Shown here: piece by piece, positions 1 through 8,463 of the stretch
How the letters are laid out: the number at the start of each line of letters is the position of its first letter
Numbering within the stretch: position 1 is the first letter of the stretch
From: an uncultured Halioglobus sp.
GTDB lineage: Bacteria > Pseudomonadota > Gammaproteobacteria > Pseudomonadales > Halieaceae
Direction of reading: 5' to 3'
DNA length: 26,763 nucleotides
NCBI GenBank assembly: GCA_905480565.1
Contig: CAJQQW010000294.1
Coordinates: 1-26,763 of the forward strand
The notes under the pieces: model-generated
The model's input: the letters and a program-made list of their open reading frames with translations, nothing else
Told to the model about the DNA's origin: nothing
The model's database searches: none
Position numbers and translations under genes: made by a program

Positions 1-171
1 GAATATTCGGAGCAAGGCGAGTGCATAAGGGTAAATCCCTGCTACGGCGATTATCGCACGAGCAAAGAGGATGACTGCCTTTATCCCGCGGCGCAGCGCG
101 CCTGGTCATCTCCTATTTTCGTAAGCTATAAGCCCTTAACAGAACAGAGAGGCGAGACAGCCAAGCCATGA
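1..171 (+). CDS. C-terminal end of a DUF3604-type protein (cut by window edge)
   Basis: Frame 1 is open from base 1 to a TGA at 169-171, giving the last 56 residues of a protein that starts outside the window. The segment carries the closing motif [11 protein letters not shown]. This matches the closing QERAWSSPIWV of the complete DUF3604 protein at 14738-16762, and it is preceded by Cys-rich sequence ([11 protein letters not shown]) of the same kind. The stop overlaps the next start as ATGA (168-171), so the two genes are translationally coupled. The assignment rests on a short C-terminal match, so the fold is likely but the exact family is not proven. Confidence 0.7.
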   Translation, partial: EYSEQGECIRVNPCYGDYRTSKEDDCLYPAAQRAWSSPIFVSYKPLTEQRGETAKP

Positions 172-1625
172 ACACTTCTCAGCTGAAAGGTGCTATGAAA
201 AAATTTCTCCTGCTGTGCCTGGCGCTATTTATCGCCCTTGCAGCCTGGCTTTATCTAAATGAGGACTCCACCAGCCGACTGAAGAAAGAAGCAGAGATTC
301 GAACCATGGATGTAATAGGCAAGGCGGCAGCAAAACGACTTGGTGGAGACACTGGAGAAATGACTCACGGCAGTGCGGTAGAATTGATCAAGCGACCGAT
401 CGAAATTCGCAGAGTGACTGATAATATTCACTATGCGACTGGCGTCGGCAATACCGTCGTGATCACTACCGGAGATGGTGTTGTGGTGTTTGATACGGGC
501 TTGGTAATTCAATCAGCAAGCCAGTTGCGGCTACTTAAAGAAAAGCTCTCTTCCGGTCCGGTTCGCTATATTATTCTCAGCCATTCACATGCCGATCATA
601 TCGGGGGCACTCGCTTCTGGACAGAGAAAGATACTCAGATAGTCGCGCATGAACAATTTGAGGAGGAGCAGCGTTACCTATCGGAACTTGAGCCGTACCA
701 GTACGGCCGCAACCGCATCCTGTTTCCATGGATGCCAAGCTGGGAAGAGCGGCCGGCACTGGAGATCATGCGCTATGGCGGCATTAAGCCCACCCAAACC
801 GTTGACAACTGGGAGGTATACAGCTTTGACCTTGGCGATACACAGTTTCAGGTCATCGGAGCTCCCGGTGCCGAGGGCTCCGACAATATTGTCATGTGGC
901 TGCCACAGCAAAAAGTACTTATCGCCGGTGACTTTTTTGGACCACAGTTCCCACAGTTCCCCAATATTTTTACCATGCGAGGAGAGAAGGTCAGAAAACC
1001 TGTGGAGTATATAAAATCGCTGAATATGCTCATCGAGCTAGAGCCCGAGGTCATTATACCGGGCCACCTCGACCCCACTCTAGGCGCTGCGCAGATTCGC
1101 GCTGGCATGGAGCGCATTCGTGACGCAGTGCAGTTTGTGCATGATGAGACAATCGCGGGCATGAATGCTGGCAAACGCGTCGAAGATCTAATGATCGAGA
1201 TTCAACTCCCACCCCACCTTGATCTGGCCCAGAATCATGGCCGAGTGGACTGGGCGGTGCGGAGCATCTGGGATTACTATATGGGCTGGTTCCGTTTTGA
1301 AAGCACAACAGAACTCTATCCGGTCCCTGCGCGCGAGGTCTATGCGGACCTGGCTGCAACGGCCGGAAGTGAATCCCTGCTCGCTCTGTCACGCAACTAC
1401 CTAAACAGAGGCGAACCCGTAAAGGCACTTCATATCGTTGAGGTTATCACCGCGTCCGAGCCCCGTAATAAAGCCGCGCTTGAACAGCGAATAGAAGCAT
1501 TGGAAATATTGCTACAAAGAGCGAACCAGGGAACGCGCAATGATTATGAAATTTACTGGCTGAAAAATGAGCTGGATAGAACAAACCAGATGAAATTCGA
1601 GGTATTTCCGGGAGGTAACGGGTGA
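168..1625 (+). CDS. MBL-fold hydrolase, alkylsulfatase-like with dimerisation domain
   Basis: The 485-residue protein has a positively charged start and one hydrophobic segment (about residues 10-30), so it is exported or membrane-anchored. A metallo-beta-lactamase domain follows, with the zinc motif HSHADH at 139-144 and later AGDFF and PGH motifs. The C-terminal part, from about residue 380, is helical and resembles the dimerisation domain of SdsA/BDS1-type alkylsulfatases. Those enzymes hydrolyse alkyl sulfate esters using two zinc ions. The protein ends after this domain and lacks the sterol-carrier-like domain of full SdsA1 (about 650 residues). The start at 168 is chosen because it overlaps the upstream stop (ATGA). 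An ATG at 195 with GAAAGG four bases before it is an alternative. The stop overlaps the following sulfatase start by four bases. Substrate is unknown. Confidence 0.8.
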   Translation: MNTSQLKGAMKKFLLLCLALFIALAAWLYLNEDSTSRLKKEAEIRTMDVIGKAAAKRLGGDTGEMTHGSAVELIKRPIEIRRVTDNIHYATGVGNTVVITTGDGVVVFDTGLVIQSASQLRLLKEKLSSGPVRYIILSHSHADHIGGTRFWTEKDTQIVAHEQFEEEQRYLSELEPYQYGRNRILFPWMPSWEERPALEIMRYGGIKPTQTVDNWEVYSFDLGDTQFQVIGAPGAEGSDNIVMWLPQQKVLIAGDFFGPQFPQFPNIFTMRGEKVRKPVEYIKSLNMLIELEPEVIIPGHLDPTLGAAQIRAGMERIRDAVQFVHDETIAGMNAGKRVEDLMIEIQLPPHLDLAQNHGRVDWAVRSIWDYYMGWFRFESTTELYPVPAREVYADLAATAGSESLLALSRNYLNRGEPVKALHIVEVITASEPRNKAALEQRIEALEILLQRANQGTRNDYEIYWLKNELDRTNQMKFEVFPGGNG

Positions 1626-3274
1626 TAAACAGACAGACAAACGTACCGTTTAGAATTTATGCGAGCGTGATAATGCTCACCTGCCTGCTTGCGCACTGGA
1701 CAAACGGGGCTTTCGCTGCCTCCGAAAAGCCGAACGTAATCATAATCGTCGCAGACGATCTTGGCTGGAACGACGTGGGTTTTCACGGCGGCGATATCTC
1801 TACGCCTTCACTGGATCGACTGGCTGCAGAGGGCAGCGAGTTGAATCGGTTTTACACCACCCCCATTTGTTCCCCGACACGCGCTGCCTTAATGACTGGA
1901 CGCGATCCTATCAGGCTGGGCGTCGCCTATGGCGTAATATTTCCATGGGACAATAACGGCATACACCCCGATGAGCACTTCCTGCCTGAATCATTTTTGC
2001 GTGCCGGTTATCAGACCGCCATAGTGGGTAAATGGCATCTCGGTCATGCACAAATGACATATCATCCCAATAACCGCGGATTCGAGCATTTCTATGGTCA
2101 CTTACACACCGAGGTAGGTTTTTTTCCTCCCTTCGCTAATCAGGGCGGTAAAGATTTCCAGCGCAACGGCGTATCGATAGATGACGAAGGCTACGAAACG
2201 TTCCTCCTCGCCGACGAAGTATCGCGCTACATCCGCGAACGCGATCGTACTCGACCTTTCTTTGTCTACATGCCCTTCATCGCGCCCCACACACCGCTGG
2301 ACGCACCGCAAGACCTGCAGGATAAATATAAAGACATCGATATTGATCTGGCACCCGCCCGTGCCAAACAGACGGACGACACAAGGCGGATTTCAAAGCT
2401 GATCGGCATGGACAGCGCTCGGCCTATGTACGCCGCTGTGGTGGACGCCATGGATCAGGCTATTGGGCAGGTACTGGATACCCTTGATAAGGAGGGGATC
2501 GCTGACAACACTATTGTACTTTTCTTCAGTGATAATGGTGGCGCCGCTTACTCGGTGGGAGGCGCCGACAACACGCCACTGCGCGGAGGCAAGGGAGAGA
2601 CGTTCGAAGGGGGTATTCGCGTGGTATCAATTATGCGCTGGCCCGGTCACATTCCAGCTGGCGAACAGTTCACTCAAATAATGACCGCAATGGATGTCTT
2701 TCCTACACTGGCTGGCGCCACAGGAATAAAACCTCTGAACCAGCGAAAATTTGACGGTCAAAATATGTGGCCTGCAATCGCCGATGGCAAACAGATTCCT
2801 CGTTCCGAGCTTATCTATTTTGGTTCTGAAACACCGATCTATGGCCACTTTAACCTCACCGCTTTCAACGACGAATGGAAGCTGGTGCAGGAAATAAAGC
2901 AGGATCAGCTGGAAACTTCCGTTACAAATTACCTGTTTAGAATCGAGGAAGACCCCAACGAGTACAACAATCTAGCGCAGACACATCCGAAAATTGTACA
3001 ACGCCTGTCTGAAAAAATTCACGAATGGCGAGCACTGTACCCCATCAACGGGACACGTAGCCAACTGGCGCCACCACCTGGCTGGCGAGCGCCGAAAGAC
3101 TGGGCGACTTATCCGAGGAGTATCGAGGAACTGCAGCCAAGCGCAGCACCTGGCATGGCTCCCAGCCCCACAACTGAGGCTATTCTCGACTGGCAACATG
3201 GTGACCGTGGCCGATTGATTTACGACTGCAAACCAAAGTGGTGGCTAGGCGGATTCTGTCAGGCCAATGACTGA
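1622..3274 (+). CDS. Exported sulfatase (formylglycine, Cys type)
   Basis: This is a 550-residue member of the sulfatase branch of the alkaline phosphatase superfamily. A signal peptide covers about residues 1-33 (cleavage near AFAA). The metal-binding VADDLG lies at about 43-48, and the active-site motif CSPTR starts at Cys83. Cys83 is the residue converted to formylglycine by a maturase, which is not in the window. GKWHLGH and FFSDNGG, both typical of the family, follow. The start is GTG, overlapping the previous stop as GTGA, so the MBL protein and this sulfatase are co-translated. The probable reaction is hydrolysis of a sulfate ester in the periplasm. Pairing with an alkylsulfatase-like protein and a DUF3604 protein suggests one sulfate-ester pathway. 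Aryl versus carbohydrate substrate cannot be told. Confidence 0.9.
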   Translation: MINRQTNVPFRIYASVIMLTCLLAHWTNGAFAASEKPNVIIIVADDLGWNDVGFHGGDISTPSLDRLAAEGSELNRFYTTPICSPTRAALMTGRDPIRLGVAYGVIFPWDNNGIHPDEHFLPESFLRAGYQTAIVGKWHLGHAQMTYHPNNRGFEHFYGHLHTEVGFFPPFANQGGKDFQRNGVSIDDEGYETFLLADEVSRYIRERDRTRPFFVYMPFIAPHTPLDAPQDLQDKYKDIDIDLAPARAKQTDDTRRISKLIGMDSARPMYAAVVDAMDQAIGQVLDTLDKEGIADNTIVLFFSDNGGAAYSVGGADNTPLRGGKGETFEGGIRVVSIMRWPGHIPAGEQFTQIMTAMDVFPTLAGATGIKPLNQRKFDGQNMWPAIADGKQIPRSELIYFGSETPIYGHFNLTAFNDEWKLVQEIKQDQLETSVTNYLFRIEEDPNEYNNLAQTHPKIVQRLSEKIHEWRALYPINGTRSQLAPPPGWRAPKDWATYPRSIEELQPSAAPGMAPSPTTEAILDWQHGDRGRLIYDCKPKWWLGGFCQAND

Positions 3275-3334
3275 AGACGCTCGCTCGCGCGACTAAATCG
3301 GTGACACGGTGACTCTTAGCGGAGCAATTGATAT

Positions 3335-3364
3335 CTTCAGATAGCATCGCTGAAGTCGTCTTTT
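3335..3364 (+). terminator. Possible weak intrinsic terminator after the sulfatase operon
   Basis: A six-base stem (CTTCAG at 3335-3340 with CTGAAG at 3350-3355) and a nine-base loop are followed by TCGTCTTTT. It lies in the 92-base gap between the convergent sulfatase and crotonase genes. The stem is short and AT-rich, so this is only a candidate. Confidence 0.35.
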
Positions 3365-3366
3365 GA

Positions 3367-4182
3367 CTACACGAATTTGGCTTCTCGAGTCTCAAAGTGA
3401 GCGGCAATCGCTTCCAATTGATTAGGCGTTCCGAGTAAACCCCGCATTGCCTGCGTTTCCAGTGCGAGGCCATCGGCGACACTCACCAAAGCAGACTCAT
3501 TGAGCAGTGACTTGGCAGCGCGAACCGCATCCGGATTATGCGACGCAATCTGACCTGCAATCTTCAACGCATCCTCGACAGGCGATGCACTCAGCTGGGT
3601 AGCAAGGCCGTAAGCCATTGCCTCTTCTCCGCTGAATTTCTGGCCTGTCATAACCAAATATTTGATACGGTCAAGCGGAACCAACCGACGCAACGACTGC
3701 GTCGCAGACATATCTGGCAATAAACCAAAATCTATTTCAACAAAGCCGAGTTTTGCAGCCGGATGTATAACACGCATATCGGCGCCGAGGGCCAGATTCA
3801 AACCTCCGCCAAGTGCAGCGCCATGAATCGCAGCAACGACGGGCACCGGCATCTCCTGCCATAACCACGCTACCTGCTGCGCCCGGTTGGCTCCTGCGTT
3901 GCTCATATTCTCCAGTGCGTGTGCCACATCTTCCCGCCCATCATCCAGATCACCTTCCATCATTTCGGCAAGGAAACCCATGTCGAGCCCGGCGCAGAAA
4001 CTTTTACCGTTTCCTGAAAGTACAATGGCGCGCACATCACCGGGTGCCTCAATTATTGCCCGCGCATAGTCTATTAGCCCTTCGAAGATTGCGCCGTTAA
4101 TCGCATTGTGTGCCTCCGGGCGATTGAGCCTGATATGCGCGACATGGCGCTCCACTTCAATGTGCAGTGCCGGGCGGTTCAT
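3367..4182 (-). CDS. Crotonase-family protein, dienoyl-CoA-isomerase-like
   Basis: The 271-residue protein has the crotonase fold, with SFCAGLDMGF at 61-70 and the oxyanion-hole segment HGAALGGG at 120-127. The enoyl-CoA hydratase Glu after GGG is replaced by Asn129. The second acid, Glu149, is present and is followed by Asp157 in EIDFGLLPD. That Glu-Asp spacing matches the acids of delta3,5-delta2,4-dienoyl-CoA isomerase, although the first Asp of that triad is Asn here. A double-bond isomerase role is therefore more likely than simple hydration, but the substrate is unknown. The start overlaps the stop of the upstream LLM gene by four bases (ATGA, 4179-4182), making it the last gene of a four-gene operon. 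Confidence 0.85.
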   Translation of the reverse strand: MNRPALHIEVERHVAHIRLNRPEAHNAINGAIFEGLIDYARAIIEAPGDVRAIVLSGNGKSFCAGLDMGFLAEMMEGDLDDGREDVAHALENMSNAGANRAQQVAWLWQEMPVPVVAAIHGAALGGGLNLALGADMRVIHPAAKLGFVEIDFGLLPDMSATQSLRRLVPLDRIKYLVMTGQKFSGEEAMAYGLATQLSASPVEDALKIAGQIASHNPDAVRAAKSLLNESALVSVADGLALETQAMRGLLGTPNQLEAIAAHFETREAKFV

Positions 4183-5207
4183 TGGTGCAAAGCCTTCTTC
4201 ATGGCGCTCACCATAGTGCCCAGTTGCTCGCTATCAGGCTGATAGATGACTGGACTGATACGATCCATACTTCCAGCACAGCGAGCCACAAGCTGCTCTG
4301 CGACTTGCTCAACCGAGCCAGTCACCGCGAACGCGTGTAGCATCTCATCGTTAATCAATCCCGCCATTTCCAGCCACTGGTTGTCTCGAGACATAGCCTG
4401 TAGCTTTGGCTGCAGATCTTCCCAGCCATGCACTTCCAGTACGGGTCTATAGGCGGGTGTGGAGGCATAAAACGCGATCTGGCTACGCGCCGAAAAAAGG
4501 GCCTGTTGGAGCGCCTCTTCGGTCTCTCCGACAGCGGTTACAACCTGCGCAGATACGATAAAGTCGTCAGACGCCCGCCCCGATATTTCCAGGCCACGCG
4601 CCAGGGCTGGCCTTGACAGGCGCTCGAAGGACTCCTGCGTATGGAATGGATGCACGAAGTAGCCGTCCCCTACTTCAGCTGCCACCTGTGTCATCAGAGG
4701 ACCGACGCCGGCAACATACACCGGCGGCGCACCGTGAGGGTTCTCGCCCGGACTAAATGTCGGCGGCATCAGGTTGTGGGTATAGAACTCGCCCTCAAAA
4801 GCAAGACGCTCACCACTATTCCAGCTGTTCCATATCGCACGTACCGCCTGAACTATTTCGCGCATGCGGGCTGCAGGTTTCGACCAAGGCATACTGAAGC
4901 GCCGCTCAACATGCGCCTTCACCTGTGTCCCCAGCCCGAGTATAAAACGGCCATTGGACATCAATTGTAAATCGTTAGCGAGATAGGCAAGGCTCATTGG
5001 GTTACGAACGAAAGCGATAGCTACTGAAGTCATCAAGTCCATTTCGCTCGTTGTGGCGGCCGTACTGGCAAGAGACATAAAAGGATCATGGCGCCCCTCG
5101 AAGCTGTATACACCATCAAAACCCAGTGCTTCTAACTCAGCAGCCATAGTGCCATTGCGCAATGGATCAAACATCAATGATGCATCAATCTTCAAGTCAG
5201 TCTCCAT
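4179..5207 (-). CDS. LLM-class oxidoreductase, TIGR03617-like
   Basis: This is a 342-residue luciferase-like TIM-barrel protein. The segments GLGTQVKAHVERRF, PWSKPAARMREIV and GVGPLMTQVAAEVGDGYFVHPFHT are characteristic of the subfamily usually named F420-dependent (TIGR03617). Members oxidise or reduce small organic substrates with F420 or FMN. No F420-biosynthesis gene is visible here and most gammaproteobacteria lack F420, so FMN use is plausible but unproven. It overlaps the upstream crotonase by 11 bases and the downstream crotonase by 4, so all three are co-translated. Location between two acyl-CoA enzymes suggests it acts on the same carbon skeleton. Confidence 0.85.
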   Translation of the reverse strand: METDLKIDASLMFDPLRNGTMAAELEALGFDGVYSFEGRHDPFMSLASTAATTSEMDLMTSVAIAFVRNPMSLAYLANDLQLMSNGRFILGLGTQVKAHVERRFSMPWSKPAARMREIVQAVRAIWNSWNSGERLAFEGEFYTHNLMPPTFSPGENPHGAPPVYVAGVGPLMTQVAAEVGDGYFVHPFHTQESFERLSRPALARGLEISGRASDDFIVSAQVVTAVGETEEALQQALFSARSQIAFYASTPAYRPVLEVHGWEDLQPKLQAMSRDNQWLEMAGLINDEMLHAFAVTGSVEQVAEQLVARCAGSMDRISPVIYQPDSEQLGTMVSAMKKALHQ

Positions 5208-6012
5208 CCATTAGGTCGGCTGGCCAATCCCTCGGCACACTGGTAGTCCAGCGCGGACTCCGCCTCTCAAAGAAGGCCATACCCCCCTCCATGGCATCCG
5301 GTCGAGACAAGGTATCGTGCAAGGCTCTGGTCTCCCATTCGACCAGCGTCTCTCGGCCCATATCCAGTCCTTTCCAGAGCAGGCGCTTGTGCATGCCCAT
5401 AACCAGTGGAGAACAATTGATTACCATATCCCTGGCAATTTCCAGCGCGGTTTCAAGCACACGATCTGCCGGAACAACGCGGGTCGCCAGACCCCACTCC
5501 CCGGCCTCAGCACCCGTGAGTTTTTGAGCCCTGACGATTAACTCGAATGCGCGCTCGAATCCGACGATCCGCGGCAACAGGTATTCCATACCGAAATCCA
5601 CCAGTGCGCCGCGACGGTTCTGTAGAAATCCATACTTTCCTTCACTGGCAAATATACGCATATCAGCCTGCATCGCTACCCCAAGGCCTACCCCTAATGC
5701 ATGACCATTGACCGCCGCGATTACCGGCTTACGCAAATCCCATGCCTGCATACTCAAGGGACATGAACTGAAATGTGTCGTTTCCCCCGCCCCGAATGTA
5801 TCTCCGTCGCTACTAAGGTCGGCACCTGCGCAGAAGGCACTTCCAGTACCGGTCAGTACCAGTACAATCACAGAGTCATCCTCGTCACACTGACGATAAC
5901 ACTCACCCAACCCTTCGCGAATAGTTGTATTAAACGTATTCATTGCGTCAGGTCGGTTGAAGGTGATCAGCCCGATGCCTTCATTGATGTCCAGCGTTAA
6001 TTCTTCGCTCAC
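5197..6012 (-). CDS. Crotonase-family protein lacking both catalytic Glu
   Basis: The 271-residue protein has a crotonase core: FCAGADLSSDG near 60-70 and NGHALGVGLGVAM at about 102-114. The position of the first hydratase Glu is Gly111, and the second falls on Asn132 in FLQNRRGALVDFG. Neither catalytic acid of enoyl-CoA hydratase is therefore present. The NRRG...LPRIVG layout resembles the common RRG subgroup of crotonases, whose reaction is often unassigned. The GTG start is supported by a strong AAAGGAG (6021-6027) eight bases upstream. It follows the beta-propeller gene by 24 bases and overlaps the LLM gene by 11. It is probably a CoA-substrate enzyme such as an isomerase or C-C bond lyase rather than a hydratase. 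Confidence 0.85.
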   Translation of the reverse strand: MSEELTLDINEGIGLITFNRPDAMNTFNTTIREGLGECYRQCDEDDSVIVLVLTGTGSAFCAGADLSSDGDTFGAGETTHFSSCPLSMQAWDLRKPVIAAVNGHALGVGLGVAMQADMRIFASEGKYGFLQNRRGALVDFGMEYLLPRIVGFERAFELIVRAQKLTGAEAGEWGLATRVVPADRVLETALEIARDMVINCSPLVMGMHKRLLWKGLDMGRETLVEWETRALHDTLSRPDAMEGGMAFFERRSPRWTTSVPRDWPADLMDGD

Positions 6013-6036
6013 TCGTCGTCTCCTTTAGACAAAGTT

Positions 6037-7638
6037 TTAGGGAGAACTGGTGATCGGCACATCGAGCCGCACTCGCCCCCATGGCGTGCCGAAATGCACT
6101 CTGCCATCCTCGTCGATCAGAGTACCGGAAAACAAACCGTTATAACGCTGGCCACCAATTACGTAGTGGAATGCTGATTTTCCCGTATCCCAGTTGAGGC
6201 CCTCCAGCGTCCACTGGTTCTCCCTGGCCCCAACAAAGTAGACGCGATTAGCGCCCACGCTGATCATAGGCACGGTTGAGGGCGAGCTGATAGCGCTGTT
6301 TACCCAGCTGTTTTCAAGTCGACGAACATTCGGATTCCAATGGAATTTCTGCACTCCATAGGGCTGATAGGCAGGATTGCTGCCGAGCAAAGAGATCAAA
6401 AGAGTCGACGCCCGCTCCGGCAGATACCAGGGAATGTTGCGTGGTGTATTGTTCACCACAAGGGCACCGTAACCCGCAACCACCACTGACTGTTCTGACT
6501 GTAACGCTGCAAGCGCAGGGTCGCCCATATTGGCTGGCAACATGCCGGCAATCCGGTTGTCGGGTGCGCCCTCAGGCGCCTGCCAGCCTTCTGGGATAGA
6601 ATCCCGCCAAAACAAGACTACATTCATCAGGTCTTGCCCGTCAGTAATTACCACGAAGCGATCTTCGTCATCGAAACCCATCAAAGACGGCGTCGCGCCT
6701 GAACCCTGCCCCCATTCATTCAGGTAGCGGGCCGTCCAGGCGCCATCTCTCTCGTCCGTACTCAGCCGTTCGCCCGTCCACACCACCTTGTGCATATGAT
6801 CCTGCGATGCGATATAGATACCACCCTCGTCATCAATAGCAAAACCATTACGCACCCAACCTTTTCCCGCAGCGCCTGTCGCCTTGTCTTCCGCACCCTC
6901 ACTGTGGCGCATACGAATTGTATGGACCTCACTGAAGTCAGTGCTTACCGCCGCGATATAACCATGTTCGGTAGCGACAATCAGCCAGCCGTCATACGTC
7001 ATATTCAGTCCCATCACAGGCCCCGTCATTTCAGCTGGCAACTGAAATTGCTCTTTCTTCACAATAGGTGATTGAGCAACAAGGGGGTCCGCATCACCAT
7101 AGGTAGTTATCAAGCCTGTTTTACTGCCGACGTAGTAGGTGTGATCACGATCCAAAAGGGTATAGAGATTGGCAAGATCACGCAGTTTATTCATTTCACT
7201 GAAAGCACGGTATATCGATACTATTCCATCGTTACTTTGCTCAAATTGTCTGATTGACTCGTCTGCGCGCGCCTCGTCATATACCGTAACGCCGGGAAAA
7301 ATATATTCATCGATAAGCTCCCAGCTGTCGTAATCGATCTTGACAATGCGGTCGATGCCATTGCTCCAGAAAACCCTTTTTCCATCGGCATAGACACCCG
7401 AAGTGACAGCTCCAAAATGGGCTGGCCCTACGTGCTGGTATTGAATTTCTTCCGTTCGCAACTTACGGGATGGTCCCGCAGGTCCCGCCTGAAGCACAGC
7501 ATCCTGCTGCGCGGGATTGCCATGGGCCAGAGAGTAACTGGAGTCGGCCAAAAAGGAATTAACCGGTGGCGAGTTGGCCGCATGTGGTGGAACGGCAGAA
7601 GCATATAGAAATAGCCCCAAAATCACTCTGAAGATCAT
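6037..7638 (-). CDS. Exported beta-propeller-like protein of unknown function
   Basis: The 533-residue protein has a short N-terminal signal-like segment (residues 1-20, PPHAANS near the predicted cut), so it is probably periplasmic. The body has repeated strand-rich units with Gly/Asp turns: SGVYADGKRVFWSNG, YDGWLIVATEHGYIAAV, IDDEGGIYIASQDHMHKV, FDDEDRFVVITDGQDL and VGANRVYFVGARENQW. This pattern is typical of PQQ-like or SMP-30-like beta-propellers, but I cannot name a family and see no clear catalytic or metal motif. The start has a strong GGAGGGG at 7641-7647. It is the first gene of the operon with two crotonases and an LLM oxidoreductase, suggesting a role in sensing, binding or first processing of the substrate outside the cytoplasm. 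That role is inference. Confidence 0.75.
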   Translation of the reverse strand: MIFRVILGLFLYASAVPPHAANSPPVNSFLADSSYSLAHGNPAQQDAVLQAGPAGPSRKLRTEEIQYQHVGPAHFGAVTSGVYADGKRVFWSNGIDRIVKIDYDSWELIDEYIFPGVTVYDEARADESIRQFEQSNDGIVSIYRAFSEMNKLRDLANLYTLLDRDHTYYVGSKTGLITTYGDADPLVAQSPIVKKEQFQLPAEMTGPVMGLNMTYDGWLIVATEHGYIAAVSTDFSEVHTIRMRHSEGAEDKATGAAGKGWVRNGFAIDDEGGIYIASQDHMHKVVWTGERLSTDERDGAWTARYLNEWGQGSGATPSLMGFDDEDRFVVITDGQDLMNVVLFWRDSIPEGWQAPEGAPDNRIAGMLPANMGDPALAALQSEQSVVVAGYGALVVNNTPRNIPWYLPERASTLLISLLGSNPAYQPYGVQKFHWNPNVRRLENSWVNSAISSPSTVPMISVGANRVYFVGARENQWTLEGLNWDTGKSAFHYVIGGQRYNGLFSGTLIDEDGRVHFGTPWGRVRLDVPITSSP

Positions 7639-7690
7639 AACCCCTCCATAAAAAATATCTCGTTCGACCTTGAACAGTCCGTTCTTGGCT

Positions 7691-7718
7691 ATGATAGTAG
7701 GTCGCCGACAACGGTTAA
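7691..7718 (-). promoter_or_regulatory. Candidate sigma70-type promoter for the propeller-crotonase operon
   Basis: On the minus strand, TTAACC (7713-7718) is followed after 16 bases by TATCAT (7691-7696), matching the sigma70 boxes at 4/6 and 5/6. It lies about 50 bases ahead of the start at 7638. The -35 box sits inside a GGTTAACC palindrome (7713-7720) that could also bind a regulator. Confidence 0.4.
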
Positions 7719-7749
7719 CCCATGACGGAAACGGTCAACAATCACCGGC

Positions 7750-7784
7750 AAAAATAACGGCGAAAACCTAGGATTTTTCGCCGT
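7750..7784 (-). terminator. Intrinsic terminator overlapping the DUF3313-like stop codon
   Basis: A perfect ten-base stem (7757-7766 with 7775-7784) has an eight-base loop. In the minus direction it is followed by TATTTTTGCC, with a run of five T at 7750-7754. The TAG stop of the gene (7768-7770) lies in the loop, so the terminator stem includes the last codons. Confidence 0.7.
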
Positions 7785-8463
7785 GATGTCGATCGAGAAA
7801 ATCGATCAACTTGTCAGCCCAACGTCCAAAAATCCGACGAGCATCTGCCTGATTAGATACGCTGGTACTCCACTGAACAACACCGCTGGGCGCGCGCGCA
7901 GTACGCCTATCTACTGCGCGCCCCAGAATCTCTCCCGACACTGAATCGAACAGCTGAATGTAGAGTGTCGCTGCGCCGGACGTCGTGGTAAAGCTGCGAC
8001 TGCGCCCCGGAGTGCGCGTATCCGGCGCGGTGATATCCAGGTCTATGATGGCAGGACGCACCACAAGCACATCATCCGCAGCGACTTCCACCACCTCATA
8101 GCCTGCTGACTCCAGACGATCAGTGAACACGCGCGCAAAAAGAGTCGCCACATCGGACTTGATGCGTTCCATATCCCTCACGGTGACCCGTCCGGCGCGA
8201 CTCCGATTTTGATCCCGCTGCCAGTTCGTCCGGAACGCCACATGGGGCTCCAGAACCGCCACACGGTTGAACACACTAAAATCAGCATCGGGATCGATAA
8301 ACGCCTCCGCAACACTCGAATTTTCAACCCTCACCAAATTATCAAAGGTGCGCTCTGTTTCCTGTTCTGCCTCGTCGCTATTCTCAACTGCATAAACAGG
8401 TAGCCAAAAAACCATAATGAATAACGCTACGATGGCGCGTCTTTTTTCTGTGAGCATACTCAT
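7768..8463 (-). CDS. Exported DUF3313-like protein
   Basis: The 231-residue protein has an N-terminal signal segment (residues 8-25, cleavage near VYAVE). The mature part contains FSVFNRVAVLEP, a long helical stretch with FARVFTDRLESAGYEVV, a strand pair around VLVVRPAIIDLDI, and GAATLYIQLFDSVSGEILGR with RTARA after it. This order resembles the DUF3313 group of envelope proteins, where an LPS-assembly-like or lipoprotein role has been guessed but not shown. No lipobox Cys is seen here, so it is probably a soluble periplasmic protein. The start at 8463 has AAGG nine bases upstream; an ATG at 8457 is also possible. It is transcribed alone, ending in a terminator before the propeller operon. 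Confidence 0.7.
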   Translation of the reverse strand: MSMLTEKRRAIVALFIMVFWLPVYAVENSDEAEQETERTFDNLVRVENSSVAEAFIDPDADFSVFNRVAVLEPHVAFRTNWQRDQNRSRAGRVTVRDMERIKSDVATLFARVFTDRLESAGYEVVEVAADDVLVVRPAIIDLDITAPDTRTPGRSRSFTTTSGAATLYIQLFDSVSGEILGRAVDRRTARAPSGVVQWSTSVSNQADARRIFGRWADKLIDFLDRHHGEKS

